NCBI RefSeq assembly: GCF_003585765.1
Contig: NZ_CP021235.1
Span: 4,154,001-4,218,000, forward strand
Origin: Pontibacter actiniarum
Lineage (GTDB): Bacteria > Bacteroidota > Bacteroidia > Cytophagales > Hymenobacteraceae
Direction of reading: 5' to 3'
DNA length: 64,000 bases
Position numbers and translations under genes: made by a program. The notes beneath the pieces were generated by a model. It had not been told where the DNA came from. It did not search any database and was given only the letters and a program-made list of their open reading frames with translations. This document shows positions 42,992 to 52,005 of the stretch, in pieces; position 1 is the stretch's first letter, and every line of letters begins with the position of its first letter.

Positions 42992-44557
42992 TTACTGCTG
43001 CTGCTCTTGCTGGGCGGGTTCCTGGCCGTGGGCAAACTCCACAATGCGGAAGGTCCTGGCCTTACGGTCGTAGTAACCGTAGTGCAGCTTATCGCCGTAG
43101 CGGTACACCGTCTGGAACTCAGGCTCCTGCTTCAGGTTGCGCTCATACTGCTCCACCCGCTCCTGTAGCACGTCTACTTCGCCTTCTTGCTCTACCTTGT
43201 TCAGGCTATTGGCGTCCAGCATGCTGTGGAAGTAGGTGCTGATGCCTGGGCCTGTCGGCAAGCCGTCGCTCTGGCCATACGGGTCGTAGAAATAACGGCT
43301 GTAGTAAGGCGAGTTAAGGTAATAGCTTGGGATGTTGTAAGCCGGTGTCCAGCGGCCGGGGATCAGGGCAAGCCCACGCGGTGTGCGCACATAGCGGTCT
43401 GGCGTGCGCACCATGCGGCTGCGGTCCTGGTTGCCGTTTCGCTCACGCGGCGCTTTATAGGAGCCGATGGTCAGCTGCAGTGTGCTGTCGCTGTAAGTGT
43501 CCACTGTAATGGCGGGCACCCCGCTGGCCAGGCTCTTCATCACCTTGTCCTGCTTTTCGATGATCTCGTCTCCGGACGAGAACAGGCCGCCGGAGCCGCG
43601 CTGGTGTACAGGCGTGGACTTGATGGCGATCTCCTCGTTGTCCGTATAGTTATACTCCTTTAGTGGCTGCAGCGTGTTAAAGTCGTAGGCTGTCAGTTTA
43701 AACTTATCCTTCTCCAGGTTCACCCTAAAGAGCTTGTCCTGGTAGAGAAAGGAGTTAAAGCTTGGCGAGTTGCGCTGCTCCACTGCCGGCAGGGTGCGGT
43801 AGTTCGTCTGGCCGGTGTTCCAGTCCAGCGTCAGGATTTCGGTGGTGGCAGCATCGCCGCCTTTGCCGCGCAGTTCATAGGCATCGAAGATCATGTGCAG
43901 CTTATCGCCGCGGGAGTAAATCTTGCTGCGGTGATGGCCGGTAAACACGTTGCGCTCCAGGTCGGGGTGCACGTAGATCATGCCAGACTCTCGGGCGTAG
44001 CGGTCTCGGGTGCGGGGCAGCTGGTCTGTTTTAAACAGTTTATGCTCCATGGTCGCCACCTGCTGGTCCGAGTCGCGGTAAAGGTGGAAGTTGCTGTCTT
44101 TATCGGTGTAGAGCATGTAGAAGTGCTCGTCATCCCCGAAGCCGCCTACGAAGTTCACGTTGCGGTCCAGCTGCAGCTGCACGTCCTGCAGGCTGCGGAA
44201 AGCCCCAGTCCGGCGGTTTACGGCAAAAGGGCGCACATACTCGCGGCGGCCGTTGGTGTAACGGCTGTAGAAGATGAATTCATCATGTGTTACACGCGTG
44301 CCCAGAATCTGCGGGTCTTTTGAGTAGCGGTACGGAATCTGGTGCTGCGCCAGCTTCTCCCCGTTCGGAGAGAGCAGCACAAAGTTCAGGTCGCCGCCCT
44401 GGTAATAGTACATGGCCACGTTACCGTTATCGTCTGCCACAGATACAAGGTCCTCTGCACGGTTCATTGGCAGTTCTATATTGGCGAACTCTTTCTGGGC
44501 ATTGGCCGCCGTGGCAAAGGCCCCCACAAAGAGTAGGCTGAAGAGTAGTTTACGCAT
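42992..44557 (-). CDS. Uncharacterised secreted protein
   Basis: A 521-residue protein with a signal peptide (MRKLLFSLLFVGAFATAANA). ATG 44557 is chosen because the longer in-frame start at 44629 would place 24 residues before a perfect signal sequence. The mature chain has repeated short beta-type segments (DDNGNVAMYYYQ, DEHFYMLYTDKDSNFHLYR, KLFRVNLEKDKFKLTAYD) that suggest a beta-propeller or beta-rich fold. A charged Arg/Pro/Tyr-rich part (about 395-450) and a C-terminal Gln/Glu-rich tail follow. I do not recognise a family. It is monocistronic. Confidence 0.75.
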   Translation of the reverse strand: MRKLLFSLLFVGAFATAANAQKEFANIELPMNRAEDLVSVADDNGNVAMYYYQGGDLNFVLLSPNGEKLAQHQIPYRYSKDPQILGTRVTHDEFIFYSRYTNGRREYVRPFAVNRRTGAFRSLQDVQLQLDRNVNFVGGFGDDEHFYMLYTDKDSNFHLYRDSDQQVATMEHKLFKTDQLPRTRDRYARESGMIYVHPDLERNVFTGHHRSKIYSRGDKLHMIFDAYELRGKGGDAATTEILTLDWNTGQTNYRTLPAVEQRNSPSFNSFLYQDKLFRVNLEKDKFKLTAYDFNTLQPLKEYNYTDNEEIAIKSTPVHQRGSGGLFSSGDEIIEKQDKVMKSLASGVPAITVDTYSDSTLQLTIGSYKAPRERNGNQDRSRMVRTPDRYVRTPRGLALIPGRWTPAYNIPSYYLNSPYYSRYFYDPYGQSDGLPTGPGISTYFHSMLDANSLNKVEQEGEVDVLQERVEQYERNLKQEPEFQTVYRYGDKLHYGYYDRKARTFRIVEFAHGQEPAQQEQQQ

Positions 44558-44772
44558 AATATAAAAGGTTGAGATATATGATTTTACAACGTGCAAATAC
44601 TTGGCCAAAGTATAAAAATATACAGGCAAAGCGCCAGAAAAATTAGTAGCTCCTGCTGCTTTGCCTGTCAGGCTTTATATTGTAAAAATACGTTATTATG
44701 GCATAGCATAAGTTAACGCCAAGTACAGGCTGTGAACAAGATGTAGCCTGTGCCGTGTTAATTGAAGTAGTT

Positions 44773-45456
44773 TTACATGGTAACAGGTAGAGTCAAGCCC
44801 CAAACAACAACTTCTTTCCCTTCATGTTTGCCAGGTACAATCTGGACTGCCCTATTGAACGCTTCTGTAATCTCTTGTTGAGCAGCTGCATTCCTTTTAG
44901 GGCCCACTATTTCTGCATCAAGCTTTCCGTCCTTGCCAAAGTATAAGGACAGGGGGAGGAGGGTGGTGCCCGCCCTAAACTGCTTGCGCAGCACCTTGGA
45001 CTTCTTAAGCTCGCTGAGTATTGACTTTTCAAGTGTCTTGTTCAAGCCTTTGCCGTTTAATATATCTTCAGGAACAGAGCTTAGCACTACTTTGGGCACT
45101 ACATCCATATCTTCAAAGTGCATGGTGTCAGCAAAGGCGATCTTCTCTTGTAACTGCTCCTTCAGCAGATTGGCAGCGTCTCTGTCACGCATTCTTACGC
45201 AGGCTTGTAGAAGTTCAATTGCTTTGTCTTTATTGCCGAGGTCAAAGTTAATTACCGCCAGGTTATACATGGCGTCCTTATGTCTCGGATTCAGTGCTAT
45301 TACCTTCTCAAATTCAGAGGCTGTTGCTTTTGTTTGCTGCTGTTCATACAGCTGGAGTGCATAAGCGTAGGTTGCTTCAACTTGGTTTTTCTCCTGGGCA
45401 AATAGCTGTGAGGAAATAGCAACTACAGCTATGGCTGTGAGCAAGGCTCTTATCAT
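44773..45456 (-). CDS. TPR protein with TonB-like C-terminal domain
   Basis: A 227-residue exported protein with a signal peptide ending near SSQLFAQE (about 21). Two tetratricopeptide units lie at about 25-95 (YAYALQLYEQQ; AMYNLAVINFDLGNKDKAIE). The C-terminal part (about 150-225) resembles the TonB-C/energy-transducer fold (PLSLYFGKDGKLDAEIVG, ITEAFNRAVQIVPG), without a membrane anchor or Pro-rich spacer. It is therefore unlikely to be a working TonB; a periplasmic scaffold is more plausible. Alone on its transcript as far as I can see. Confidence 0.7.
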   Translation of the reverse strand: MIRALLTAIAVVAISSQLFAQEKNQVEATYAYALQLYEQQQTKATASEFEKVIALNPRHKDAMYNLAVINFDLGNKDKAIELLQACVRMRDRDAANLLKEQLQEKIAFADTMHFEDMDVVPKVVLSSVPEDILNGKGLNKTLEKSILSELKKSKVLRKQFRAGTTLLPLSLYFGKDGKLDAEIVGPKRNAAAQQEITEAFNRAVQIVPGKHEGKEVVVWGLTLPVTM

Positions 45457-45538
45457 TTTGTCGTTCTTATTACAATTAACTAACAGCTACTGCGAAGCGC
45501 CCTCCGCGCTCCTGTAATTTAACCAGGCGGCCTTGCCC

Positions 45539-46117
45539 TTATTTGCGGCTGATGCAAAGGCCTAAGGAAACCTGAAACACCTGGTTCTTGATTTTTCCTT
45601 CCTCGTCGTTCAGGTTAAACAACCCGATCTGGTGGCGGGCACTGACGGTGAACTTGCTCTCGTTGCCAAAGGACAGCCCGTAGGCCAGCCCAAAGTCTTG
45701 CCCATTGCCATTGTACTGCGCCGGGTAACTATCTGTCTCTACCTTGCTGGAAAGCAAAAGCGCGGCATACGGCCCTGCCTGCACACTGAAAGCCGGTGCG
45801 GGGAAAACCTTCAACATAATGGGTACTGTTACATAGTGCAGGCGCAGGTGCCCGTTTTCAATCGCTGCGCCCTGGGCAGAATAGTAGACTTCAGGCTGGA
45901 TACCGAAATGCTGCGACTCCATGTAAAGGGCGTAGAGGCCCCCGTGGAAGCCGGCCTGTGTAGAGGTGCCTTCTGCGTCGCCGGTGAAGTTGCTGAGGTT
46001 GGCCCCTGCTTTCACCCCGAAGTACTTGGCTTGAGCCGGGGCCGCACCGGAGCTCTGAGAAAAACCTTTGCCCGCCAGGAACAGAAGCAGGAGAAAAGCA
46101 GTGTAAAATTTCTTCAT
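45539..46117 (-). CDS. Outer-membrane beta-barrel protein, PorT/OMP_b-brl_2-like
   Basis: A 192-residue small outer-membrane barrel with a signal peptide ending near GKGFSQSS (about 22). The first strand region FGVKAGANLSNFTGDA and the later GLYALYMESQHFGIQPEVYY are typical of the Bacteroidota porin-family beta-barrel domain. An eight-stranded barrel is likely. Function is unknown. The gene lies just downstream of asnS on the same strand, but the asnS terminator separates them. Confidence 0.82.
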   Translation of the reverse strand: MKKFYTAFLLLLFLAGKGFSQSSGAAPAQAKYFGVKAGANLSNFTGDAEGTSTQAGFHGGLYALYMESQHFGIQPEVYYSAQGAAIENGHLRLHYVTVPIMLKVFPAPAFSVQAGPYAALLLSSKVETDSYPAQYNGNGQDFGLAYGLSFGNESKFTVSARHQIGLFNLNDEEGKIKNQVFQVSLGLCISRK

Positions 46118-46177
46118 ATTTTATCTGTATTAGAGGCTAAAAGAAAAGGTACGGAATTTCTGCCAACTGTTCTCCAC

Positions 46178-46208
46178 AAAAAAAGCCCGGCTAACGTATA
46201 GCCGGGCT
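46178..46208 (-). terminator. Terminator of asnS
   Basis: AGCCCGGCT (46184-46192) pairs with AGCCGGGCT (46200-46208), followed on the minus strand by U7. Confidence 0.88.
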
Positions 46209-46229
46209 CTCCTGTAAGTATGATCTTGC

Positions 46230-47669
46230 TTAAAACTCTGCGTTCTGCGGTGTTCTCGGGAAAGGGATCACGTCGCGGATGTTGCCCATACCTGTTACGA
46301 ACTGCACCACGCGCTCAAAGCCAAGCCCGAAGCCTGCGTGCGGGCAGCCACCGAAGCGGCGGGTATCCAGGAACCACCACATGTCATCCGGGTTAATGCC
46401 CACAGATTTCATGCGCTCCACCAGCACGTCCATGCGCTCCTCGCGCTGCGAACCGCCTACGATCTCCCCGATGCCCGGGGCAAGTATGTCCATGGCTGCC
46501 ACGGTTTTGCCATCGTCGTTCAGGCGCATGTAGAAAGCCTTGATATCCTTAGGATAATCCGTTACGATGACCGGCTTTTTAAAGTGCTTCTCTACCAGGT
46601 AGCGCTCGTGTTCGCTTTGCAGGTCAATGCCCCAGCTAACGTCGTACTGGAATTTCTTTTTCTTGTAATGGTTCGAGTTCAGGAGAATGTCAATCGCCTC
46701 GGTATAAGTAATGCGCTCAAAGTCGTTGTTCACCACCATTTCCAGCTTCTCGATCAGCGTCATTTCCTGGCGCTCGTTCTGCGGCTTGCTCTTATCCTCT
46801 TCCGCCTGGCGCTGCGCCAGGAACTCAATGTCCTCGCGGTTGTTCTCCAGGGCGTAGCGGATAACGTACTTGATAAACTCCTCCGCCAAGTCAGCGTTCA
46901 TTTTCAGGTCGTAGAAAGCCATCTCCGGCTCAATCATCCAGAACTCTGCCAGGTGGCGCGTCGTGTTGGAGTTTTCGGCACGGAACGTCGGGCCGAACGT
47001 ATAGATATCGCTGAAGGCCATGGCAGCCACTTCGCCCTCCATCTGCCCGGAAACCGTCAGGTTGGTGGCGCGGCCGAAGAAATCCTCCTCAAAGTTAATG
47101 TTGCCGTCTTCGGTGCGTGGCGGGTTGTTCAGGTCCAGGGTGGTTACCTGGAACATCTCCCCGGCACCCTCTGCGTCGGAAGCCGTGATGATCGGGGTGT
47201 GCATGTATACAAAGCCCTTCTCGTTGAAGAATTTATGCACCGCAAAAGCCATGGCGTTACGCACACGGAACACAGCGCCAAACGTGTTGGTACGGAAGCG
47301 CAGGTGCGCAATTTCGCGCAGGAACTCGAGCGAGTGCGCCTTTTTCTGCAGCGGGTATGCCTCCGGGTCGGCTTTGCCCAGCACCTCTATGCTTGTCGCC
47401 TGGATTTCGTAGGCCTGGCCCTTGCCCTGCGAGGCTACCAGCTCGCCGGTTACGGCAATGGCGGCACCGGTGGTCACGTCTTTCAGTGCCTCCTCGGGAA
47501 ACTTCTCCGCCTCGGCTACTACCTGCAGGTTATTTATGGTGGAGCCGTCGTTTACGGCAATGAAGTTCACATACTTGTTGCCGCGCTTCGTGCGCACCCA
47601 GCCTTTCAGCAGGACCTCTTTGCCCACCTCGGCACCCTGTAGCAAATCTTTAACTTTTGTGCGTTGCAT
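46230..47669 (-). CDS. asnS: Asparaginyl-tRNA synthetase
   Basis: Charges tRNA-Asn in the cytoplasm. The 479-residue class IIb enzyme has an N-terminal OB-fold anticodon-binding domain (about 15-105), motif 2 ([20 protein letters not shown]) and motif 3 ([13 protein letters not shown]) with the class II arginine. The ending [18 protein letters not shown] is the normal AsnS C-terminus and separates it from AspS. Start ATG 47669. It is a single gene with a terminator directly after it. Confidence 0.96.
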   Translation of the reverse strand: MQRTKVKDLLQGAEVGKEVLLKGWVRTKRGNKYVNFIAVNDGSTINNLQVVAEAEKFPEEALKDVTTGAAIAVTGELVASQGKGQAYEIQATSIEVLGKADPEAYPLQKKAHSLEFLREIAHLRFRTNTFGAVFRVRNAMAFAVHKFFNEKGFVYMHTPIITASDAEGAGEMFQVTTLDLNNPPRTEDGNINFEEDFFGRATNLTVSGQMEGEVAAMAFSDIYTFGPTFRAENSNTTRHLAEFWMIEPEMAFYDLKMNADLAEEFIKYVIRYALENNREDIEFLAQRQAEEDKSKPQNERQEMTLIEKLEMVVNNDFERITYTEAIDILLNSNHYKKKKFQYDVSWGIDLQSEHERYLVEKHFKKPVIVTDYPKDIKAFYMRLNDDGKTVAAMDILAPGIGEIVGGSQREERMDVLVERMKSVGINPDDMWWFLDTRRFGGCPHAGFGLGFERVVQFVTGMGNIRDVIPFPRTPQNAEF

Positions 47670-47687
47670 GTATATGGTTGTTTTGGA

Positions 47688-47866
47688 GTATCAGGCCGTA
47701 AGTAGCAAGATACAAGACTACGGGTACATTCTTAATGCTTTGCTAGCCATTTAATTGCTGCAAAAGCGTTGCCCGGCTTGTAAAGGAAAACCGCTGCAGC
47801 CGCAACTCCTGCTGTTGGTTGCAGTGCCAGTTTGCCCTCTAAGTCTTGTGCCTTAGGCCCTGATAC
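47688..47866. repeat. Inverted ATCAGG...AAGACT repeats upstream of asnS
   Basis: The 314-bp gap between asnS and rpoN carries a unit at 47688-47722 (TATCAGGCCGTAAGTAGCAAG) and a related unit in the opposite orientation at 47841-47866 (AAGTCTTGTGCCTTAGGCCC). They are degenerate members of the AAGTCTTGTGTC family. The remainder holds the rpoN promoter. Confidence 0.5.
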
Positions 47867-47913
47867 TGACGTTTTCTGGAAAATCCCTCAAAGTAACGAT
47901 AATTTAACCTTTT

Positions 47914-47945
47914 TTGTAAATGCGAGTAAAATTATCCTAAATTTG
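47914..47945 (+). promoter_or_regulatory. Bacteroidota-type promoter for rpoN
   Basis: TTG at 47914-47916, a 21-bp spacer and TAAATTTG at 47938-47945. The start would be near 47952, about 32 nt before the ATG. Confidence 0.65.
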
Positions 47946-47983
47946 GAAGTGCGCACAAGGGCGCGGATTTTTGGTTAAAAACT

Positions 47984-49426
47984 ATGCAGCGACTCGATTT
48001 AAGACAACTTTTATCCCAGAAGCTATCGCCGCAGCAGATACAATTTATCAAGCTGCTGCAGATACCTACTGCCGAGTTGGAGATGCGCATTAAAGAGGAG
48101 CTGGAGATAAACCCTGCCCTGGAGGAAGGCCGCGAGGAACCTGCCGAAGAGTACAGCGAGTCGGATGAGTACGACAGTGACGAGGACTACAGCAAAGACG
48201 AGGACCTTGACCTAAACGACTACCTGAACGACGACGAGATCAGCGGCTACAAAATGCAGGGCGACCGTGGCGGCGACGATGAGGACAAGGAGATGCCGAT
48301 TGCCATGACCTCGACCCTCACCGACGCCCTGATGGACCAGCTCGGCTTCCTGAACCTGGACGACAAGCAGTACAACATAGGCATGCAGCTTATCGGCAGC
48401 ATCGACCACGACGGGTATATCCGCCGCGACCTGAGCTCCATTGCCAACGACCTCGCCTTTTCGCAGAACATCGAAACATCCGAGGAGGAGATAGAGCAGG
48501 TGCTGCACCTGATTCAGAGCTTTGACCCTGCCGGTATCGCGGCCCGTGATCTGCCGGAGTGCCTGTTGCTCCAGCTGGAGCGCCGGGAGCAGGACCAGAC
48601 CACCGTGCTTGCCGAGCGCATCATTCGGGAGTCCTTCGATGAATTCACCAAAAAGCACTACTCCAGAATCCAGAGCAAGTTTGGCATCAGCGAGGAGGAG
48701 TTAAAGAAGGCCGTTGACCTGATTGTGCGCCTGAACCCGAAACCGGGCGGAGCTGGCGCCAGCATGACACGCGTACAGTACATCATTCCGGATTTTATAC
48801 TTACCAACAACAACGGGCAGCTGGAGCTGTCGCTGAACTCGCGCAACGCGCCGGACCTGCGCATCAGCCGTTCCTATTCTGATATGTTCGATGCCTATGA
48901 CAAGTCGGACAAGAAGGACAAGAAGCTGAAGGAAACAGTGACTTTTGTGAAGCAGAAGCTGGATGCGGCCAAGTGGTTTATCGATGCCATCCGCCAGCGC
49001 CAGAACACGCTGCTGCGCACCATGGAGGCCATCATCAAGTACCAGCACGACTTCTTTCTGGAGGGGGATGAAAGCGAATTGCGCCCGATGATCCTGAAGG
49101 ACATTGCCGAGGAGATTGGCATGGACATTTCTACCGTTAGCCGTGTGGCCAACAGCAAAGCCGTGCAGACGGAGTTCGGGATTTACCCGCTGAAGTACTT
49201 CTTCTCGGAAGGCATTGCCACCGACTCCGGCGAAGATGCCAGCAGCCGCGAAGTAAAGCACATCCTCAAGGAGATCATCGACAACGAGAGCAAGCGCAAA
49301 CCACTCTCCGATGAAAAGATAGAGAAGCTCCTGAACGAGAAAGGCTATAACATTGCCCGCCGCACCGTTGCCAAGTATAGAGAGCAGCTGAACATCCCGG
49401 TAGCCCGCCTGCGCAAAGAGCTGTAG
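47984..49426 (+). CDS. rpoN: RNA polymerase sigma-54 factor
   Basis: Directs RNA polymerase to -24/-12 promoters that need an AAA+ activator. The 480-residue protein has the N-terminal Gln-rich activator-contact region (about 1-50: LRQLLSQKLSPQQIQFIKLL), an acidic spacer (about 48-90), the core-binding domain, and the C-terminal RpoN box at 458-468 (ARRTVAKYREQ). All regions are present. No activator or PTS-type genes flank it. A strong promoter precedes it and a REP-like array follows. Confidence 0.96.
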   Translation: MQRLDLRQLLSQKLSPQQIQFIKLLQIPTAELEMRIKEELEINPALEEGREEPAEEYSESDEYDSDEDYSKDEDLDLNDYLNDDEISGYKMQGDRGGDDEDKEMPIAMTSTLTDALMDQLGFLNLDDKQYNIGMQLIGSIDHDGYIRRDLSSIANDLAFSQNIETSEEEIEQVLHLIQSFDPAGIAARDLPECLLLQLERREQDQTTVLAERIIRESFDEFTKKHYSRIQSKFGISEEELKKAVDLIVRLNPKPGGAGASMTRVQYIIPDFILTNNNGQLELSLNSRNAPDLRISRSYSDMFDAYDKSDKKDKKLKETVTFVKQKLDAAKWFIDAIRQRQNTLLRTMEAIIKYQHDFFLEGDESELRPMILKDIAEEIGMDISTVSRVANSKAVQTEFGIYPLKYFFSEGIATDSGEDASSREVKHILKEIIDNESKRKPLSDEKIEKLLNEKGYNIARRTVAKYREQLNIPVARLRKEL

Positions 49427-49503
49427 CTTTCAGTTAATGATGAATGCTGAATTATAAATGATGGATTCGGCAGGAGAGAGGAATGACTACATTCCCTCCG
49501 CTG

Positions 49504-49895
49504 GCCCCGCACCTGGCGCAAGCGTCCGCCTGTGCCCCAGCTAATTACTGTTACTGTTACTGTTACTGTTACTGGCGCAAGTCTTCAGACTTGTGACTTA
49601 CTATAGTATCGAGTTTGCAACTCGACTGGCTTGCAAAGCCACACTTACACCTGCTATTTACCAAAAGTTGAGTCTTTTACTTCCCTGGCGCAAGCGTCCG
49701 CTTGTGCCTTAGGCTACCCCTGCTTATACTTCCATAGCCTCTGCTTTCTATAACCTCAACCAAGCTATTCTTTTCCAGCTCCCGTTCATCCTCCAGCTCC
49801 CACTCACCTATTGTTTCACCTTTGGCTCTGGAGCGCTCACGGCTGGGGTAGGGGCCCTATGTGAGCGGGGCCTCGTCTTCCCGCATCGCGCTGTG
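49504..49895. repeat. REP-like palindrome array B
   Basis: In the 688-bp gap between rpoN and the YiaK-like gene, the same palindromes as in array A recur: GGCGCAAGCGTCCGCCTGTG (49515), GGCGCAAGTCTTCAGACTTG (49574), GAGTTTGCAACTC (49609), TGGCTTGCAAAGCCA (49628), GGCGCAAGCGTCCGCTTGTG (49687). They are followed by CATCCTCCAGCTCCCACTC (49788) and CTTCCCGCATCGCGCTG (49877). Order and spacing are close to array A at 34161. No gene is evident. An ATGAATGCTGAATTATAAAT tract lies at about 49441-49460. Confidence 0.75.
49545..49574. repeat. Tandem hexamer (TTACTG)x5
   Basis: Five perfect copies of TTACTG sit at the left edge of the first AAGTCTTCAGACTT palindrome of array B. It is a candidate length-variable repeat; no gene overlaps it. 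Confidence 0.9.
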
Positions 49896-50114
49896 CAATT
49901 GAAGCTGCCCTCGCTCCGCTGCGGGCTACCCTTACGGGCACCGCATCACTCTCGAGGCACTCAACCCAAGGACTGGGAACAGTTCAGATAGCTTCTGCAG
50001 ACAGATCTCCAACCAGTTTCCCACTCCTGTTTTAGGGACTAGAGCCGACTTCTTTTACCAGCCAAGGTCCTTCTTTCTAACCTGAGCCATAGCTGCCTAC
50101 GTACACCGGCCTGT

Positions 50115-51119
50115 ATGGAACAGGAAAAACAAGCAAGGGTATCTTTTGAAGAACTAAGGGCACAGTTTAAAAAGGTGCTGCTGAAAAACGGCTTTAGCGA
50201 GGAAAAAGCTGCGCTTTGTGCCCAGGTGTTTGCGGAAAACAGCCGGGACGGAGTGTACTCCCATGGCCTGAACCGTTTTCCGGTGTTTGTGCAGATGGTG
50301 AAGGACGGTATTATAAGTACAGACGCCGAACCTGAGCAAATAAACCAGCATGGGGTAGTGGAGCAGTGGGATGGAAATATGGCTCCCGGCGTGTACGTTG
50401 CCATAAAAGCAACTGCGCGAGCGATAGAGCTGGCAAAGAAAAACGGCATGGGCTGCGTAGCGGTGCGTAACACGAACCACTGGATGCGTGGGGGCACGTA
50501 TGGCTGGCAAGCTGCTGATGCCGGCTGTATCTGTATCTGCGCCACAAACTCCATTGCCAACATGCCTCCCTTTGGCGGCAAAGATCCGCGGCTGGGCAAC
50601 AACCCGCTGGTAATAGCTGTACCCCGAAAAGAAGGCCACCTGGTGCTGGACATGGCTATCTCGCAGTTCTCGTACGGCAAAATGCAGGAGTATGAACTCA
50701 AAGGAGAGCAGCTGCCGGTAGACGGGGGCTTTGATAAAGAGGGCAACAGCACCAAAGACCCCGGCAAGATAAGAGAGTCAGAAAGGCCGCTGCCCATTGG
50801 TTTCTGGAAAGGCTCAGGCTTATCTTTTATGCTGGATGTGCTGGTGGCGTCCCTTAGCGGTGGGCGTAACGTGGCAGAGGTTACCAAGAGTGGCAACGAA
50901 GCAGGCGTATCGCAGTTTTTCCTGTGCCTGGATGCTGAGAACGTAGAGGAAGCCATACTTAACAGCATCGTGGACTATACCAAAAGCAGCCGGCCAGCCG
51001 AAGGAAAGGGCGACATCCGTTACCCCGGGGAGGGCACGCTTAACACCCGCCGGGAAAACGAGAAAGAAGGCATTCCGGTAAGCCAGGAAATGTGGCAGAA
51101 GGTACAGGACCTGTTGTAG
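50115..51119 (+). CDS. Ldh-family oxidoreductase, 3-dehydro-L-gulonate 2-dehydrogenase-like
   Basis: A 334-residue NAD(P)-dependent dehydrogenase of the malate/L-lactate (type 2) family. It matches E. coli YiaK/DlgD along its length: DGVYSHGLNRFP with His50, NTNHWMRGGTYGWQAADAG, TNSIANMPPFGG, and GFWKGSGLSFMLDVL. That enzyme reduces 2,3-diketo-L-gulonate in ascorbate-type sugar catabolism. No other ascorbate or gulonate genes are nearby, so the physiological substrate is inferred from similarity alone. The gene is isolated between REP-like array B and an unrelated membrane-protein gene. Confidence 0.85.
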   Translation: MEQEKQARVSFEELRAQFKKVLLKNGFSEEKAALCAQVFAENSRDGVYSHGLNRFPVFVQMVKDGIISTDAEPEQINQHGVVEQWDGNMAPGVYVAIKATARAIELAKKNGMGCVAVRNTNHWMRGGTYGWQAADAGCICICATNSIANMPPFGGKDPRLGNNPLVIAVPRKEGHLVLDMAISQFSYGKMQEYELKGEQLPVDGGFDKEGNSTKDPGKIRESERPLPIGFWKGSGLSFMLDVLVASLSGGRNVAEVTKSGNEAGVSQFFLCLDAENVEEAILNSIVDYTKSSRPAEGKGDIRYPGEGTLNTRRENEKEGIPVSQEMWQKVQDLL

Positions 51120-51232
51120 CGCAGTCCGCAGCAAAACATAAAGCAGTAGCAGCGGGTATAGCGTTATGTTAATGCTTTACTTTACCTTAGTGCCCATTCA
51201 TAATTTCTAATCTATAACTCAGAACTCAAATA

Positions 51233-51856
51233 GTGAACCGTTCGCTTGCGCAGGTGCTGTCAGTACTGTTTCACCCGCTGTTGCTACCCACGTACCTCTT
51301 CGCAGTTATACTTTATTACATGCCGTCGTCCATGCTCACGCTGCCCCTGCAGGTGCGCTGGGTCGTGCTGGCCATGATCTTCTTCACCACGTGCCTTATA
51401 CCTGGGGCCGCAGCCGTGGTAATGGTGCGCTTCGGGCAGCTCGACTCCGTTGAGATGAGGCGGCGCGAGCAGCGGGCCCTGCCGTTGCTGTTCACCGCTA
51501 TTTGCTACGCCGCCACCACCTTTCTGCTCTACCGCGAGTCCGCTTACGATGCCATTTTCTACTTTGTGATGGGCATTATTGCCGCCTCTGTTTTTCTGAC
51601 CTTCGCCATTTCGCAGTTCTGGAAGATAAGTGCGCACAGTGTGGGCATGGGCGGCGGCCTTGGCCTGCTGCTGGTGCTAAACAACCTGGCGCCGGAGGCA
51701 ATGCTCGTCTTCCCGATTGCCATTGCCATTTTCCTGACAGGGGCGGTGCTGTCGGCGAGGCTGGCGCTTCAGGCGCACACGCCGGCGCAGGTGTATGCCG
51801 GCTTCGGCAGCGGGTTTCTGCTGGCGCTCTCCGCGGCAACGGTGGCGCTGTACTAA
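51233..51856 (+). CDS. Integral membrane protein, PAP2-like
   Basis: A 207-residue hydrophobic protein with about six membrane helices. KISAHSVGMGGGLG followed by AHTPAQVYAGFGSG resembles the second and third motifs of the PAP2 phosphatase fold (Ser-x-His and His-x5-Gly), and RRREQRALPLLFT resembles a degraded first motif. Many Bacteroidota carry this type without shown phosphatase activity, so catalysis is uncertain. The start is GTG 51233; no ATG fits. It is about 115 bp after the YiaK-like gene and 149 bp before the PaaG-like gene. Confidence 0.7.
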   Translation: MNRSLAQVLSVLFHPLLLPTYLFAVILYYMPSSMLTLPLQVRWVVLAMIFFTTCLIPGAAAVVMVRFGQLDSVEMRRREQRALPLLFTAICYAATTFLLYRESAYDAIFYFVMGIIAASVFLTFAISQFWKISAHSVGMGGGLGLLLVLNNLAPEAMLVFPIAIAIFLTGAVLSARLALQAHTPAQVYAGFGSGFLLALSAATVALY

Positions 51857-51950
51857 AGAGGCATCCGGGCAAGTACAAACCGCTTGTCTGTGATAGCCTG
51901 CGTTGCTGAAGGAAGGCTCCGAGGTGCTGCGGCAGGAGGGTTGGCTTACC

Positions 51951-51980
51951 TTGCAGATCAGGCCGTATTTCTTATCTTTG
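51951..51980 (+). promoter_or_regulatory. Bacteroidota-type promoter for the PaaG-like gene
   Basis: TTG at 51951-51953, exactly 19 bp, then TATCTTTG at 51973-51980: a perfect match to the phylum consensus. The ATG is 26 bp downstream. Confidence 0.8.
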
Positions 51981-52005
51981 ATAAAACAACGAAATCATTA
52001 TACAC

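Noticed and set aside
46338..47642. A 434-codon open frame opposite asnS, and similar long frames opposite the glutamate dehydrogenase, rfbB and proS
   Set aside because: All mirror well-supported genes and have the same biased composition expected of antisense frames; no starts, promoters or domains support them.
49545..49574. Possible CRISPR-like repeat
   Set aside because: The unit is 6 bp with no spacers; it is a simple tandem repeat.
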